DNA from: Azospirillum sp. TSH58
GTDB lineage: Bacteria; Pseudomonadota; Alphaproteobacteria; Azospirillales; Azospirillaceae
Assembly: GCF_003119115.1 (NCBI RefSeq)
Contig: NZ_CP022364.1
Span: 2,680,001 to 2,744,000 of the forward strand
Direction: 5' to 3'
Length of the DNA: 64,000 nt
The first letter of the stretch is position 1. Every line of letters begins with the position of its first letter. Under the pieces are notes generated by a model. It ran no database searches. It saw nothing but the letters and a program-made list of their open reading frames with translations, and was not told the DNA's origin. Positions 17,443 through 26,658 of the stretch are shown here, piece after piece. A program made the translations under genes and the position numbers.

Positions 17443-17513
17443 GGAAAGCTCCTTGGAAAATTGGCGGTGCAGCGGGGTGTGGTTCGGCATGGGTGCTCGC
17501 TGCGGGTGTATTT

Positions 17514-17527
17514 AGGATTATAATCCT
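17514..17527. promoter_or_regulatory. Perfect 14-bp AT-rich palindrome upstream of the C1q-like gene
   Basis: AGGATTATAATCCT is a perfect dyad, 72 bases before the minus-strand start of the C1q-like gene. It is embedded in AT-rich sequence (17505-17580) unlike the rest of the region. It could be an operator overlapping a promoter. Confidence 0.45.
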
Positions 17528-17744
17528 TATTTGGGGTTTGGAAGTTTATGGTTCTTTCATTAGAAGATTAAATTCCTTGACGCAACATGCTGCCAGCTGA
17601 CGCTTCCCGCATTCGATTCGCTTGGAAGCGGGCCGACGAGTTGCTGGAACGATGCTTGGCAAAGGACGCTTGCGTCGTGTCACGGGTCGGTTAGCCTTCG
17701 ATGGCGCGCATAAGAATCAGCAGTCGAAGAAAAGGGGAAGGCTC

Positions 17745-17990
17745 ATGCCCAGCGCACCGGTCGCCGCGACCAAGGAACCCATCATCATCGAGTTGGAAGC
17801 CGGCAAGACCTACTGGTGGTGCCGGTGCGGGCGCAGCGCCAAGCAGCCGCTGTGCGACGGCAAGCACGCCGGCACCGGGCTGGAGCCGATGAAGTTCGCT
17901 CCCGCCACCTCCATGAAGGCCCGCTTCTGCGGCTGCAAGGCGACGAAGAAGCCGCCCTTCTGCGACGGCAGCCATCTGGACCTGAAGTAG
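17745..17990 (+). CDS. CDGSH iron-sulfur domain protein (tandem motif)
   Basis: An 81-residue protein with two CDGSH-type 2Fe-2S motifs: CRCGRSAKQPLCDGKH near residues 26-41 and CGCKATKKPPFCDGSH near the C-terminus. Tandem-motif small CDGSH proteins are cytoplasmic and thought to serve in redox or iron-sulfur handling. The exact role is unknown. GGGGAAGG precedes the ATG at 17745. The frame extends upstream to 17622 without homologous character. The gene is monocistronic, followed by the gcv leader. Confidence 0.92.
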   Translation: MPSAPVAATKEPIIIELEAGKTYWWCRCGRSAKQPLCDGKHAGTGLEPMKFAPATSMKARFCGCKATKKPPFCDGSHLDLK

Positions 17991-18194
17991 GTCCAAGCGG
18001 ACGTGGACGGTTCTCGTGGAGACGGCGAAATCCGTGTTCAAGTCCGTGTGAATCCGTTGTCTGCGACGGTGGTGGAGACGCTTCCGATTCCCGCCGGGAC
18101 CTGCGCCTTCACGGATTCCGCGGATTGGGGCACAGATTCCTTGCCGCACGTCCGCGTGTTTTGGGCGGCCGTCGGGAGCTTCATCGAACCCCGA

Positions 18195-18222
18195 TTGACA
18201 TTCCCGAAGCTCCCGGTAGGTT
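18195..18222 (+). promoter_or_regulatory. Candidate promoter of the gcv operon
   Basis: TTGACA at 18195-18200 is a perfect -35 hexamer. TAGGTT at 18217-18222, sixteen bases later, is a fair -10. Initiation would fall near 18230, just before the glycine riboswitch. The upstream interval 17991-18194 has no gene. Confidence 0.55.
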
Positions 18223-18242
18223 AGATCATACAAGCCGACGAT

Positions 18243-18458
18243 CCCTCGCGGGAGAGATCACGGTCCGGTTCGCCGGACAGTGGCGCCGAAGGAGCAACCG
18301 CCCCGGAAACTCTCAGGCAAAAGGACCGCAAGGGGGATAAGGCAACTCTGGAAAGCAGCCCGGCTTGCGCATCGCAGGCACGGCTCACCGAAGGAGTAAA
18401 CCGGTTGTTGAGGGTTGGACCCCGCCGGTGAATCTCTCAGGTCCAGGACAGAGGGGGC
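18243..18458 (+). promoter_or_regulatory. Tandem glycine riboswitch upstream of gcvT
   Basis: Two glycine aptamers in series. The first has the conserved GGAGAGATC start (about 18251), GCCGAAGGAGCAA (18283-18295) and ACTCTCAGGCAAAAGGACCG (about 18309-18328). The second has ACTCTGGAAAG (about 18345), ACCGAAGGAGTAAACC (18387-18402) and ATCTCTCAGGTCCAGGACAGAGGG (about 18432-18455, read in two parts). The short linker between aptamers is typical of the cooperative arrangement. Glycine binding should turn on glycine cleavage. Translation of gcvT begins about 55 bases after the second aptamer, and no clear T-run terminator is visible, so control may be translational. Confidence 0.96.
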
Positions 18459-18512
18459 AGGACTCGCGCCAATCCCGGCGCGGGTTGTGCGACCCTATGT
18501 CGGAGGACCCGC

Positions 18513-19625
18513 GTGATCGAGGCTTCTGAGTCCCTCAAGACAACGCCGCTGCACAGCCTCCATCTGGAGCTGAAGGGCAAGATGGTGCCCTTCGCCGGCT
18601 ACGACATGCCGGTGCAGTACCCGCTCGGCATCCTCAAGGAACACCAGCACACCCGCGCCAAGGCCGGGCTGTTCGACGTGTCGCACATGGGGCAGGTGCG
18701 CCTGACCGGCGAGGACCCGGCCGCCGCCCTGGAGTCGCTGGTTCCCGGCGACATCAAGGGGCTGGCCCGTGGGCGCATGCGCTACACGCTGTTCCTGAAC
18801 GAGCAGGGCGGCATCCTGGACGACCTGATGGTCACCAACGCCGGCGACCACCTGTTCCTGGTCGTCAACGCCGCCCGCAAGGACCATGACGTCGCCCACA
18901 TGCGCGAGCGTCTGAAGGGCAAGGCCGAGGTGGAACTGCTGGACGACCTCGCCCTGATGGCCCTGCAGGGGCCGGAGGCCGCGGCGGTGCTGGGGCGTTT
19001 CATCCCCGAAGCGGCCACCATGAAGTTCATGAGCTACCTGCCGGCCACCTTCAATGGCGTCCCGGTGATCATCACCCGCTCCGGTTACACGGGCGAGGAC
19101 GGCTACGAAATCTCCTGCGACAAATCCGACGCCGAGACCATCGCCCGCGCCCTGCTGGCCGAGGACGAGGTGGAGGCCATCGGGCTGGGCGCCCGCGACT
19201 CGCTGCGGCTGGAGACCGGGCTCTGCCTCTACGGCCACGACATCGACGAGACGACGACTCCGGTCGAGGCCGGCCTGGAATGGGCGCTGTCCAAGCGCCG
19301 TCGGGAGGAGGGCGGCTTCCCCGGCCACGCCATCATCAAGGACCAACTCGCCAACGGCGCCCCGCGCCGCCGCGTCGGGCTTCAGCCGGAAGGCCGCCAG
19401 CCGGCCCGCGAGCACACCGACGTCTGCGACGCGGATGGACAAAAGATCGGCGAGGTGACCAGCGGCGGCTTCGGCCCCACCGCCTCGGCCCCGGTCGCCA
19501 TGGGCTATGTGGACCGCGCGCACGCCGCCGTGGGCACGCCGGTCCAGCTCATGGTCCGCGGCAAGCCGCTGGCCGCCAAGGTCGCCGCCATGCCCTTCGT
19601 GCCGCAGCGCTACTACCGCGGCTGA
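18513..19625 (+). CDS. gcvT: Aminomethyltransferase (glycine cleavage T-protein)
   Basis: Transfers the methylene group from aminomethyl-lipoyl GcvH to tetrahydrofolate and releases ammonia. It has 370 residues. [11 protein letters not shown] and [17 protein letters not shown] at the N-terminus, [17 protein letters not shown] ([13 protein letters not shown]) and [20 protein letters not shown] are standard T-protein motifs. GTG at 18513 is the start, with GGAGGA at 18502-18507 upstream. It is the first gene after the glycine riboswitch and heads gcvT-gcvH-gcvPA-gcvPB. Confidence 0.98.
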   Translation: MIEASESLKTTPLHSLHLELKGKMVPFAGYDMPVQYPLGILKEHQHTRAKAGLFDVSHMGQVRLTGEDPAAALESLVPGDIKGLARGRMRYTLFLNEQGGILDDLMVTNAGDHLFLVVNAARKDHDVAHMRERLKGKAEVELLDDLALMALQGPEAAAVLGRFIPEAATMKFMSYLPATFNGVPVIITRSGYTGEDGYEISCDKSDAETIARALLAEDEVEAIGLGARDSLRLETGLCLYGHDIDETTTPVEAGLEWALSKRRREEGGFPGHAIIKDQLANGAPRRRVGLQPEGRQPAREHTDVCDADGQKIGEVTSGGFGPTASAPVAMGYVDRAHAAVGTPVQLMVRGKPLAAKVAAMPFVPQRYYRG

Positions 19626-19672
19626 GAATCACACGCGGGCAATCCAAGAACCGTTTCGAACAGGGGATAACC

Positions 19673-20047
19673 ATGACCATCAAGTACACCAAGGACCATG
19701 AGTGGGTCCGCGTCGAGGGCGACATCGGCACCGTCGGCGTCAGCGACCACGCCCAGCACCAGCTCGGCGACGTCGTGTTCGTCGAGCTGCCGGACGTCGG
19801 CCGCCAGCTTGCCCAGGGCAAGGAAGCCGCCGTCGTGGAGTCGGTGAAGGCCGCCAGCGACGTGTTCGCCCCGGTCTCCGGCGAGGTGATCGAGGCCAAC
19901 GCCGATCTGGAGAACGACCCGTCGCTGGTCAACGCCGGGGCCGAGACCACCGGCTGGTTCTTCAAGCTGCGCCTCAGCAACCCGTCGGAGCTGGACGGGC
20001 TGATGGACGAAGCCGCCTACAAGGCCTTCGTGGAAGGGCAAGCCTGA
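19673..20047 (+). CDS. gcvH: Glycine cleavage H-protein
   Basis: The 124-residue lipoyl carrier that shuttles the aminomethyl group between P- and T-proteins. The lipoylated lysine is Lys59 in VESVKAASD, and the fold is complete from [13 protein letters not shown] to [13 protein letters not shown]. The gene lies one base before gcvPA, indicating tight coupling. Confidence 0.98.
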   Translation: MTIKYTKDHEWVRVEGDIGTVGVSDHAQHQLGDVVFVELPDVGRQLAQGKEAAVVESVKAASDVFAPVSGEVIEANADLENDPSLVNAGAETTGWFFKLRLSNPSELDGLMDEAAYKAFVEGQA

Positions 20048-20048
20048 G

Positions 20049-21389
20049 ATGCGTTACCTGCCCCTGACCGAGGCCGACCGGCGCTCCATGCTGGAGGCCA
20101 TCGGCGTGCCGTCGGTGGACGAGCTGTTCCGCGACGTGCCCGAGGCGGCCCGCCTCTCCGGCCCGATCGAGGGGCTGTCCAACCATATGGGCGAGCTTGA
20201 GGTCGATCGTGCCCTGTCGGCGATGGCGGGGAAGAACCTGCCCGCCGGCAGCGTGCCGAGCTTCCTCGGCGCCGGTGCCTACCGTCACCACATCCCGGCG
20301 ACGGTGGACCATCTGGTGCAGCGCGGCGAATTCCTGACCGCCTACACCCCGTACCAGCCGGAGGTGAGCCAGGGCACGCTGCAAGTCCTGTTCGAGTTCC
20401 AGACCCAGGTCTCGCTGCTGACCGGCATGGACGTCGCCAACGCCTCCATGTACGACGGCGCCACCGCCTGCGCGGAAGCCGTGATGATGGCCAACCGCGT
20501 CACCCGCCGGAAGAAGGCGGTGCTGTCCGGCGGCCTGCACCCGCATTACCGCGACACGACGACGACCGACGCCCGCTTCATCGGCTTCGAGACGGTGGTG
20601 ATGCCGCCGGCCCCGACGGGCGGCGAGGACCTGTTGGCCGCGGTCGACGGCGACACCTCCTGCGTCGTTGTGCAGAACCCGGACGTGTTTGGCCATGTCC
20701 GCGACTACACCGAGCTGGGCCGGGCCTGCCAGGCCAAGGGCGCCCTGCTGATCGTCGTGGTGACGGAGGCCGTGTCGCTCGGCCTGCTGACCCCGCCGGG
20801 CGAGATGGGCGCCGACATCGTGGCGGCGGAAGGCCAGTCGCTGGGCAACGCGCTGAACTTCGGCGGTCCCTATGTCGGGCTGTTCGCGGTGAAGGAGAAG
20901 CTGGTCCGCCAGATGCCGGGCCGTCTCTGCGGCCAGACGGTGGACGCCGACGGGCGGCGCGGCTTCGTGCTGACGCTCTCCACCCGCGAGCAGCACATCC
21001 GCCGCGAGAAGGCGACCTCCAACATCTGCACCAACTCCGGCCTGTGCGCGCTGGCCTTCTCGATCCACCTCAGCCTGCTGGGCGAGGAGGGCTTCACCCG
21101 GCTCGCCGAGATCAACCACGCCAAGGCCGTGCAACTGGCCGACAAGCTGGCGGCGGTGACGGGTGTCGAGATCGTCAACGGCAGCTTCTTCAACGAATTC
21201 ACCGTGAAGCTGCCGAAGCCCGCGGCGGAGGTCGTGGAGGCACTGGCGCAGCGCGGCATCCTGGGCGGCGTTCCGGCCTCTCGCCTGTTCGGCGGCGGGC
21301 TCGACGATCTGCTGATCGTGGCCGCCACCGAGACCAACACCGAGTCCGACATGGACGCCTTCGCCACCGCCCTCGCCGAGGTTCTGTGA
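20049..21389 (+). CDS. gcvPA: Glycine dehydrogenase (decarboxylating) subunit 1
   Basis: The N-terminal half of glycine decarboxylase as a separate 446-residue subunit. It starts [19 protein letters not shown] and contains [23 protein letters not shown] and [14 protein letters not shown], as in split P-proteins. It lacks the PLP lysine, which is in the partner subunit. The stop overlaps the gcvPB start by one base (TGATG). Split P-proteins differ from the fused E. coli form. Confidence 0.97.
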   Translation: MRYLPLTEADRRSMLEAIGVPSVDELFRDVPEAARLSGPIEGLSNHMGELEVDRALSAMAGKNLPAGSVPSFLGAGAYRHHIPATVDHLVQRGEFLTAYTPYQPEVSQGTLQVLFEFQTQVSLLTGMDVANASMYDGATACAEAVMMANRVTRRKKAVLSGGLHPHYRDTTTTDARFIGFETVVMPPAPTGGEDLLAAVDGDTSCVVVQNPDVFGHVRDYTELGRACQAKGALLIVVVTEAVSLGLLTPPGEMGADIVAAEGQSLGNALNFGGPYVGLFAVKEKLVRQMPGRLCGQTVDADGRRGFVLTLSTREQHIRREKATSNICTNSGLCALAFSIHLSLLGEEGFTRLAEINHAKAVQLADKLAAVTGVEIVNGSFFNEFTVKLPKPAAEVVEALAQRGILGGVPASRLFGGGLDDLLIVAATETNTESDMDAFATALAEVL

Positions 21390-22966
21390 TGAGCATGAAC
21401 AACCAGGGTCGCCCGACTCATATCTCCGGGGGCATCCAGAATTCGGACAGCGCCGTTCCGGAGACCGTCACCGGCAACCGCGGCCTGCAGATCGAGGAGC
21501 CGTTGATCTTCGAACAGGACAGCGCCGGACGTTGCGGCGTGGATCTGCCGGAGGTCCCGGCGGTGGGCTCGCGCTTGGGCGCGGTGAAGCCGCGCGGCCG
21601 GATCGGCCTGCCGGGCCTTGCCGAGCCGCAGGTGGTCCGCCACTACACCCGCCTGTCGCAGAAGAACTACGCCATCGACAGCGGCCTGTACCCGCTCGGC
21701 TCCTGCACGATGAAGCACAACCCGCGCCTGAACGAGAAGATGGCGCGGTTGCCGGGCTTCGCCGACGTGCACCCGCTCCAGCCCGAAAGCACGGTGCAGG
21801 GCGCGCTGGAGCTGATGGCGGAGCTGGGCCGCTGGCTCGCCACCCTGACCGGCATGGCGGCGGTGACGCTGGCCCCGGCGGCGGGCGCGCACGGCGAGAT
21901 GTGCGGCATCATGGCGATCCGCTCCGCCCATGACGCCAAGGGCGATACGGGGCGCACCAAGATCCTCGTCCCGGAAAGCGCCCACGGCACCAACCCGGCG
22001 ACCGCCGCCGCCTGCGGCTACGCGGTCGAGGCGATCCCGGCGACCGAGGACGGGCGCGTCGATCTGGAGGCGCTGAAGGCCAAGCTCGGCCCCGACGTCG
22101 CCGGCCTGATGCTGACCAACCCGAACACCTGCGGCCTGTTCGAGCGCGACATCATCACCATCGCCGAGGCGGTGCACGCGGCGGGCGCCTATTTCTACTG
22201 CGACGGCGCCAACTTCAACGCCATCGTCGGGCGGGTGCGCCCGGCGGACCTCGGCATCGACGTGATGCACATCAACCTGCACAAGACCTTCTCCACCCCG
22301 CACGGCGGCGGTGGTCCGGGCTCCGGCCCGGTGGTCTTCGCGGAGTCGCTGGCTCCCTACGTCCCGGTGCCCTACGTGGTGCAGGGCAAGGACGGCGCCT
22401 TCCGTCTGGTGGAGCAGGCCGGCGACGGCCCGGCCTTCGGGCGGATGAAGGCGTTCCACGGCCAGATGGGCATGTTCGTCCGCGCGCTCGCCTACATGAT
22501 GAGCCACGGCGCCGACGGGCTGCGGCAGGTGGCGAACGACGCGGTGCTGAACGCGAACTACCTGCTGGCCCGCCTCCAGGACGTGATGACGCCCTCCTTC
22601 GCGGGGCCGTGCATGCACGAATGCCTGTTCGACGACCGCTTCCTGAAGGGCACGGGGGTGACCACGCTCGACATCGCCAAGGCGCTGATCGACGAGGGCT
22701 TCCACCCGATGACCATGTACTTCCCGCTGGTCGTGCACGGCGCCCTGCTGATCGAGCCGACCGAGACGGAGTCGAAGGCCAGCCTGGATCAGTTCGTCAC
22801 GGCGCTGCGCGCGCTGGCGGAGCGGGCCAAGTCGGGCGATGTGGCGTATTTCCAGGGCGCCCCGCGCCTGACCCCGCGCCGCCGCCTGGACGAGACCGCC
22901 GCCGCCCGCAAGCCGGTGCTGCGGTGGACGCCGGCGGTGGAGCCGGAAAAGGTCGCGGCGGAGTAA
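21389..22966 (+). CDS. gcvPB: Glycine dehydrogenase (decarboxylating) subunit 2
   Basis: The 525-residue catalytic half of glycine decarboxylase. The PLP-binding lysine is Lys299 in HINLHKTFSTPHGGGG. SGLYPLGSCTMKHNPR and ESAHGTNPATAA are further P2 signatures. It starts at ATG 21389, overlapping the gcvPA stop. The C-terminal tail after residue 490 (RRRLDETAAARKPVLRW) is a normal extension. A paired palindromic element follows the stop and probably marks the operon end. Confidence 0.97.
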   Translation: MSMNNQGRPTHISGGIQNSDSAVPETVTGNRGLQIEEPLIFEQDSAGRCGVDLPEVPAVGSRLGAVKPRGRIGLPGLAEPQVVRHYTRLSQKNYAIDSGLYPLGSCTMKHNPRLNEKMARLPGFADVHPLQPESTVQGALELMAELGRWLATLTGMAAVTLAPAAGAHGEMCGIMAIRSAHDAKGDTGRTKILVPESAHGTNPATAAACGYAVEAIPATEDGRVDLEALKAKLGPDVAGLMLTNPNTCGLFERDIITIAEAVHAAGAYFYCDGANFNAIVGRVRPADLGIDVMHINLHKTFSTPHGGGGPGSGPVVFAESLAPYVPVPYVVQGKDGAFRLVEQAGDGPAFGRMKAFHGQMGMFVRALAYMMSHGADGLRQVANDAVLNANYLLARLQDVMTPSFAGPCMHECLFDDRFLKGTGVTTLDIAKALIDEGFHPMTMYFPLVVHGALLIEPTETESKASLDQFVTALRALAERAKSGDVAYFQGAPRLTPRRRLDETAAARKPVLRWTPAVEPEKVAAE

Positions 22967-22972
22967 GGTTTT

Positions 22973-23081
22973 GCCCCCTCCCTAACCCTCCCCCGCTGCG
23001 CAGGGGAGGGGACAAAATTCCCTCTCCTGCGCAGCGGGGGAGGGAAGGGGCCCACGGCGCAGCCGTGGGAAGGGTGGGGGC
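22973..23081. repeat. Paired palindromic intergenic element (copy 4)
   Basis: Left unit CCCTCCCCCGCTGCGCAGGGG (from 22988, read in part) and right unit CCTGCGCAGCGGGGGAGGG (23023-23041) form an inverted pair around an AT-rich centre ACAAAATT. A CCCACGGC/GCCGTGGG hairpin follows at 23051-23069. It lies between the convergent gcvPB and MotB/OmpA-like genes. Confidence 0.85.
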
Positions 23082-23091
23082 AACGCGCCCC

Positions 23092-24411
23092 TCACCGCTG
23101 ATCCAGCTTGACCTCGATCCGCCGGTTCCGGGCCAGCGCCTCGTCGCTGGTGCCGGGATCGAGCGGCTGATACTCGCCGAAGCCGGCGGCGGCCAGACGA
23201 CCCGCCGGAATCCCCTGGTCGATCAGATACTTCACCACCGAGATCGCGCGTGCCGCCGACAGCTCCCAGTTCGAGGCGAACTGGATGCGCACCGGGCGCG
23301 AGTCGGTGTGGCCGTCCACGCGCAGCACCCAGTTGATGTCCGGCGGGATGGTCCGGCCGATCTCGATGAGCGTGCGCGCCAGTTCCGCCAGCCGCTGCTT
23401 GCCCGCTTCCTCCAGGGTCGCCGAGCCGGAGGGGAACAGAAGCTCCGACTGGAAGACGAAGCGGTCGCCGACGATGCGCACGTCGGGCCGGTTGCCCAGC
23501 GCCTCGCGCACCCGCCCGAAGAACTCCGAGCGGTAGCGGGCGAGGTCCTGCACCTTGGCGGCCAGCGCCTGATTGAGCCGCGAGCCGAGTTCGGCGATCT
23601 GGACCTGCTGCTCCTCCGCCTTCTTCTCCGAAATCTCCAGGGCGGCGCCGATGCGGGCGAGTTGCTCGCGCAGAGCGGCCATCTGGCGGTTCAGCAGGTC
23701 GACCTGCTCGTTCGCCTTGCCGGTCGCCCCCTGCTCGGTGGACAGCGACGCCATCAGCTCGGTGATGCGGATGTCGCGCTTTTCGATGTCTTTCTGCGCG
23801 AGCATCGTCTTCTCGTCGGCGCTGGCGAGCCGCGTTTCCAGCGCCTTGGACCGGTCGCGCTCCCCGCCCAATTCGGCCAGAAGGGCCTGGCGCTGCTCCT
23901 CGGTCAGCCGCTGCTGCGCGGCGGCGGCGGCCAGTTCGCCCTCCAGCCTGGTCCGGGCCTCGCGCAGCGCCTTCAGGTCGGCCTGGAGGCTGGCGGCCTC
24001 GGCCAGCTTCAGCTCGATGGTCTCCTTGTCGGCGCGGACCGTGCGCTGCAACTCCTCGGCCGCGCGGATGGCGTGGTCGAGGTCGCCCTGGAGCGTGGCG
24101 ATGCGGCCGGTCATGGTGTCCCGCGCCGCCACGGAGCCCTGAAGCTCCGCCGAGAGCTGGGCGACGTTGATGCGCAGGTCGGCGTTGGCGTCGCGCTCCA
24201 GCGCCAGCAGGTCGTTCAGCTCCGCCACCTTGCGGTTCAGGCTGCCGAGCTGCTCGTCACGCCCGGTCAGGGCGGTCGCCATGTAGAACTGGGCGACGAC
24301 GAAGATCATCAGCAGGAAGATGACCACCATGACGAGGGACGACAGCGCGTCCACCCATCCGGGCCATGCGCTGGCCTCGCGATGGCCGTTGCGGCGGCTG
24401 ATGTTGGGCAT
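23092..24411 (-). CDS. MotB/OmpA-like membrane protein with long coiled coil
   Basis: A 439-residue protein. One N-terminal transmembrane helix follows an acidic residue (GWVDALSSLVMVVIFLLMI, residues about 18-45). A predicted coiled coil of about 230 residues comes next, then a C-terminal OmpA-type peptidoglycan-binding domain (LRVDGHTDSRPV, NWELSAARAISVVKYL, GFGEYQPL). This is the layout of the peptidoglycan-anchored partner of a MotA/TolQ-type ion channel, which is encoded just upstream. The long coiled coil is unlike standard MotB. The biological process it powers is unknown. Confidence 0.85.
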   Translation of the reverse strand: MPNISRRNGHREASAWPGWVDALSSLVMVVIFLLMIFVVAQFYMATALTGRDEQLGSLNRKVAELNDLLALERDANADLRINVAQLSAELQGSVAARDTMTGRIATLQGDLDHAIRAAEELQRTVRADKETIELKLAEAASLQADLKALREARTRLEGELAAAAAQQRLTEEQRQALLAELGGERDRSKALETRLASADEKTMLAQKDIEKRDIRITELMASLSTEQGATGKANEQVDLLNRQMAALREQLARIGAALEISEKKAEEQQVQIAELGSRLNQALAAKVQDLARYRSEFFGRVREALGNRPDVRIVGDRFVFQSELLFPSGSATLEEAGKQRLAELARTLIEIGRTIPPDINWVLRVDGHTDSRPVRIQFASNWELSAARAISVVKYLIDQGIPAGRLAAAGFGEYQPLDPGTSDEALARNRRIEVKLDQR

Positions 24412-24448
24412 GGCGGGATGTCCCTCCGGACGGACAGGGGGAAGGCGC

Positions 24449-24478
24449 CAGCGCTGTTCCGATCAGCGCTGTTCCGAT
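24449..24478. repeat. Tandem 15-bp duplication across a stop codon
   Basis: Read on the minus strand, ATCGGAACAGCGCTG occurs at 24478-24464 and again at 24463-24449 without a gap. The TGA stop of the MotA-like gene straddles the junction of the two copies. It matches the placement of the arrays at 7347, 14181 and 34621. Confidence 0.85.
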
Positions 24479-25602
24479 TCTTCGGCCAGGGCGGCGATGG
24501 TGCGGGCCAGCAGCTTGATCTCGCTGCGGATCTCCTGCACCGCCTGGACCCGGCCCGTGGAGGATTCCTCGACCATGCGGGCGAGGTAGATGTCCATGTT
24601 GCGCAGATGCTGGCGCGAGGCGTCGTCGAAGCCGCCGATGGCCGCGTCGGACAGCCGGTCGAGCAGCCCCTTCATCTCCAACTGGCTCTCGCCGAGGCGC
24701 AGGAGGAGTTGCTGTTCGGCGCGCATCTGGTCGGTCAGCGTGCTCAGCCGCTCGGTCAGGGCCATCAGGTTGGCGTTGGCCGACCGGCGGCCCTCCTCGG
24801 CGGTGGCGACGGTGCGCTGGAGCGAATCCAGGTTCTCCGCCGTCTGTTCCAGCAGCGCCGTCAGATAGGCCGGCATCGACTGGTCGCCGGTCTCCAGGCT
24901 GCCGCCGGCCCCGCTCGAGAGGCGGGTGGCGCCGGACAGCCAGTCCTCGACGTCCTGGAAGAAGCGGTTGTGCGCCTGACTGGCCTGAAGCTCCAGGAAG
25001 CCCAGCACCAGCGAGCCCGCCAGACCGAACAGCGAGGAGCTGAAGGCCGTGCCCATGCCGGTCAGCGGCGCTTCCAGCCCGTGCTGGAGGTTGCTGAACA
25101 TCGCCCCGACGTCGCCGCCCTGCACCGACAGCCCGCCGATCACCGAGCCGACCGACTGCACCGTGTGCAGCAGGCCCCAGAAGGTGCCGAGCAGGCCGAG
25201 GAAGATCAGCAGACCGATCAGGTAGCGCGACAGCTCCCGCGACTCGTCGAGCCGCGAGGCGATGCCGTCGAGCAGGGAGCGCATCGACAGCGCCGACAGG
25301 GTCAGCCGGCCGCGCCGCTCCCGCAGCATGCGCGCCATCGGGGCGAGCAGCACCGGTTCCGGCGCGGCGGTGGCGGGGTTGCCGGACTGGAAATGCTCCA
25401 GCCACGCCACCTCGGGCCGCAGCATCAGCACCTGGCGGAAGATGAACAGGATGCCGGCGAGCAGCGTGCCGAGGATCAGCCCGTTCAGCGCCGGGTTGTT
25501 CATGAAGGCGGCGCGCAGGGCCGGGAACAGCAGGGCCGTCACGCTTCCCACGACCACCAGGAAGAGGATCATCCGTGTCAGGAAGCGCTCCGGGCGCGTC
25601 AT
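24463..25602 (-). CDS. MotA/TolQ/ExbB-like proton-channel protein
   Basis: About 379 residues with four predicted membrane helices: two near residues 10-55, one at LIGLLIFLGLLGTFWGLLHT and one at FSSSLFGLAGSLVLGFLEL. The two later helices carry the TolQ/MotA-type GLLGTFWG and TAFSSSLFGLAGS motifs. A coiled-coil cytoplasmic tail of about 150 residues follows. It should pair with the MotB/OmpA-like protein 51 bases downstream to form a stator-like complex. ATG at 25602 has GAGGAG upstream. ATG 25650 is an alternative. There are no flagellar genes here, so it is probably not the flagellar motor. Confidence 0.85.
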   Translation of the reverse strand: MTRPERFLTRMILFLVVVGSVTALLFPALRAAFMNNPALNGLILGTLLAGILFIFRQVLMLRPEVAWLEHFQSGNPATAAPEPVLLAPMARMLRERRGRLTLSALSMRSLLDGIASRLDESRELSRYLIGLLIFLGLLGTFWGLLHTVQSVGSVIGGLSVQGGDVGAMFSNLQHGLEAPLTGMGTAFSSSLFGLAGSLVLGFLELQASQAHNRFFQDVEDWLSGATRLSSGAGGSLETGDQSMPAYLTALLEQTAENLDSLQRTVATAEEGRRSANANLMALTERLSTLTDQMRAEQQLLLRLGESQLEMKGLLDRLSDAAIGGFDDASRQHLRNMDIYLARMVEESSTGRVQAVQEIRSEIKLLARTIAALAEESEQR

Positions 25603-25705
25603 CGGGGAAGGCTCCTCGAGAGGGTGGGACGACGGGGCGATGGCGGCCATGGGCACTCTCGTCCAGGGGAAGGGGCAGGCGTCGGTACGGGTTACAGAGA
25701 GCAGC

Positions 25706-26497
25706 TCACTGGTTCAGGAACTCCACGTCCAGCCGGTCCGGCGCGCCGCCTGCCGCCTCCATCCCCATGGCGCGGATGTCCACGCGCGTGCTGGCGATGC
25801 CGGCGGTCCCGAGCCGCTCGCGGACGGCCAGGGCGCGGGCGAGCGACAGCTGCCGCGCCTCGCGCGCCGTTTCCGGCGTGCCGCTGGCGTAGGAGCGGAT
25901 CTGCAGGCGAAGCTGCGGGTTGGCGTTCATGCGCTCCGCGATGGCCTCGAGCCGCGCCTGGGCCGGTTCGGGCATGGCGGTGGCGGCACCGTCGAACAGG
26001 ACGGTCAGGGGCTCCATGCGGGGCAAGGCCGGCGCCGCGGGCGCCTTCGGAGTCGGCGGCGGCAGGGCGGCGGTCTGCGTCCGGTCGGGCGGCGGGGGCG
26101 CCGCGGGGCGGTTGGAGGCCGGGACCGGCGGCGCGCCTTCCGGCAGAGCCGGCGGGGGCGGGGTGGGACCCACGGAAATCTGCGGCAGATCCGGCGCCGT
26201 CATCAGGGTCGGGGCCTTGAAGACCGGCGGGGCCGGCGGGGCCGGCGGCGGGAAGATGTCGGGCCGCGGCGGGATCGGCAGCGGCAGCGCGTTCTCCAGC
26301 GTCAGCCCCCCGGCATTGGCGGGGGCGGCCGGGGCCGGAAGGGCGGCGCTGGTCTGGGGCGGCGCGCTGCCGGGCGAGGAGCAGGCGGTCGCGGCCAGGG
26401 ACAGAGCCACGGCCGCGGCGGCGGGAAGGACGCGCAGGGGCACCGGCCGCCCGGCGGGGGCGTTCGGAGAACGGCTCAGGCGTCCGACAATCCTCAT
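25706..26497 (-). CDS. OmpA-family proline-rich lipoprotein
   Basis: A 263-residue protein. A signal peptide ending in the lipobox ATAC (near residues 36-39) is followed by about 120 residues rich in Pro and Ala (PIPPRPDIFPPPAPPAPP). A C-terminal OmpA-like domain follows (VLFDGAATAMPEPAQARLEAIA, LQIRSYASGT, RQLSLARALAVRERL). The Pro-rich linker could span the periplasm. The start at 26497 is chosen to place the signal peptide at the N-terminus. ATG 26545 is an alternative. It lies first in the set with the MotA-like and MotB-like genes, so it may be an outer-membrane part of that complex. Confidence 0.78.
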   Translation of the reverse strand: MRIVGRLSRSPNAPAGRPVPLRVLPAAAAVALSLAATACSSPGSAPPQTSAALPAPAAPANAGGLTLENALPLPIPPRPDIFPPPAPPAPPVFKAPTLMTAPDLPQISVGPTPPPPALPEGAPPVPASNRPAAPPPPDRTQTAALPPPTPKAPAAPALPRMEPLTVLFDGAATAMPEPAQARLEAIAERMNANPQLRLQIRSYASGTPETAREARQLSLARALAVRERLGTAGIASTRVDIRAMGMEAAGGAPDRLDVEFLNQ

Positions 26498-26658
26498 GGT
26501 GACCAGCGCATTGTTCCCAGTTGCACGGAAAAGCGTTGGTACCATAGCCCTTCGATCGGCGTAGGGACAACGCCCTTTGGGCCGCGCGGCGTGTTTCCCC
26601 ACCAAAGCGCGGCCCTTGCTACCCCAACGTCATGAAGGGCTTATGGCTCGGCCGGAGG

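Noticed and set aside
16537..17600. Prophage
   Set aside because: Only one tail-like gene is present. There is no integrase, capsid, terminase or attachment-site pair around it.
18015..18150. Scattered AATCCGTG/CACGGATT inverted words before the gcv promoter
   Set aside because: The copies are short and irregularly spaced. They could be a decayed repeat but do not support a defined element.
22609..26220. A 1203-codon open frame on the plus strand
   Set aside because: It runs antisense to the MotB-like, MotA-like and OmpA-like genes and through the end of gcvPB. Its product is an Arg/Gly/Gln/His-rich sequence typical of the antisense frame of high-GC genes, without any domain.
23092..26497. 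Zorya-type defence system
   Set aside because: A MotA-like and a MotB-like protein with coiled coils resemble ZorA and ZorB. However, no ZorC, ZorD or ZorE helicase/nuclease gene is adjacent, and the third gene is an OmpA-type lipoprotein.
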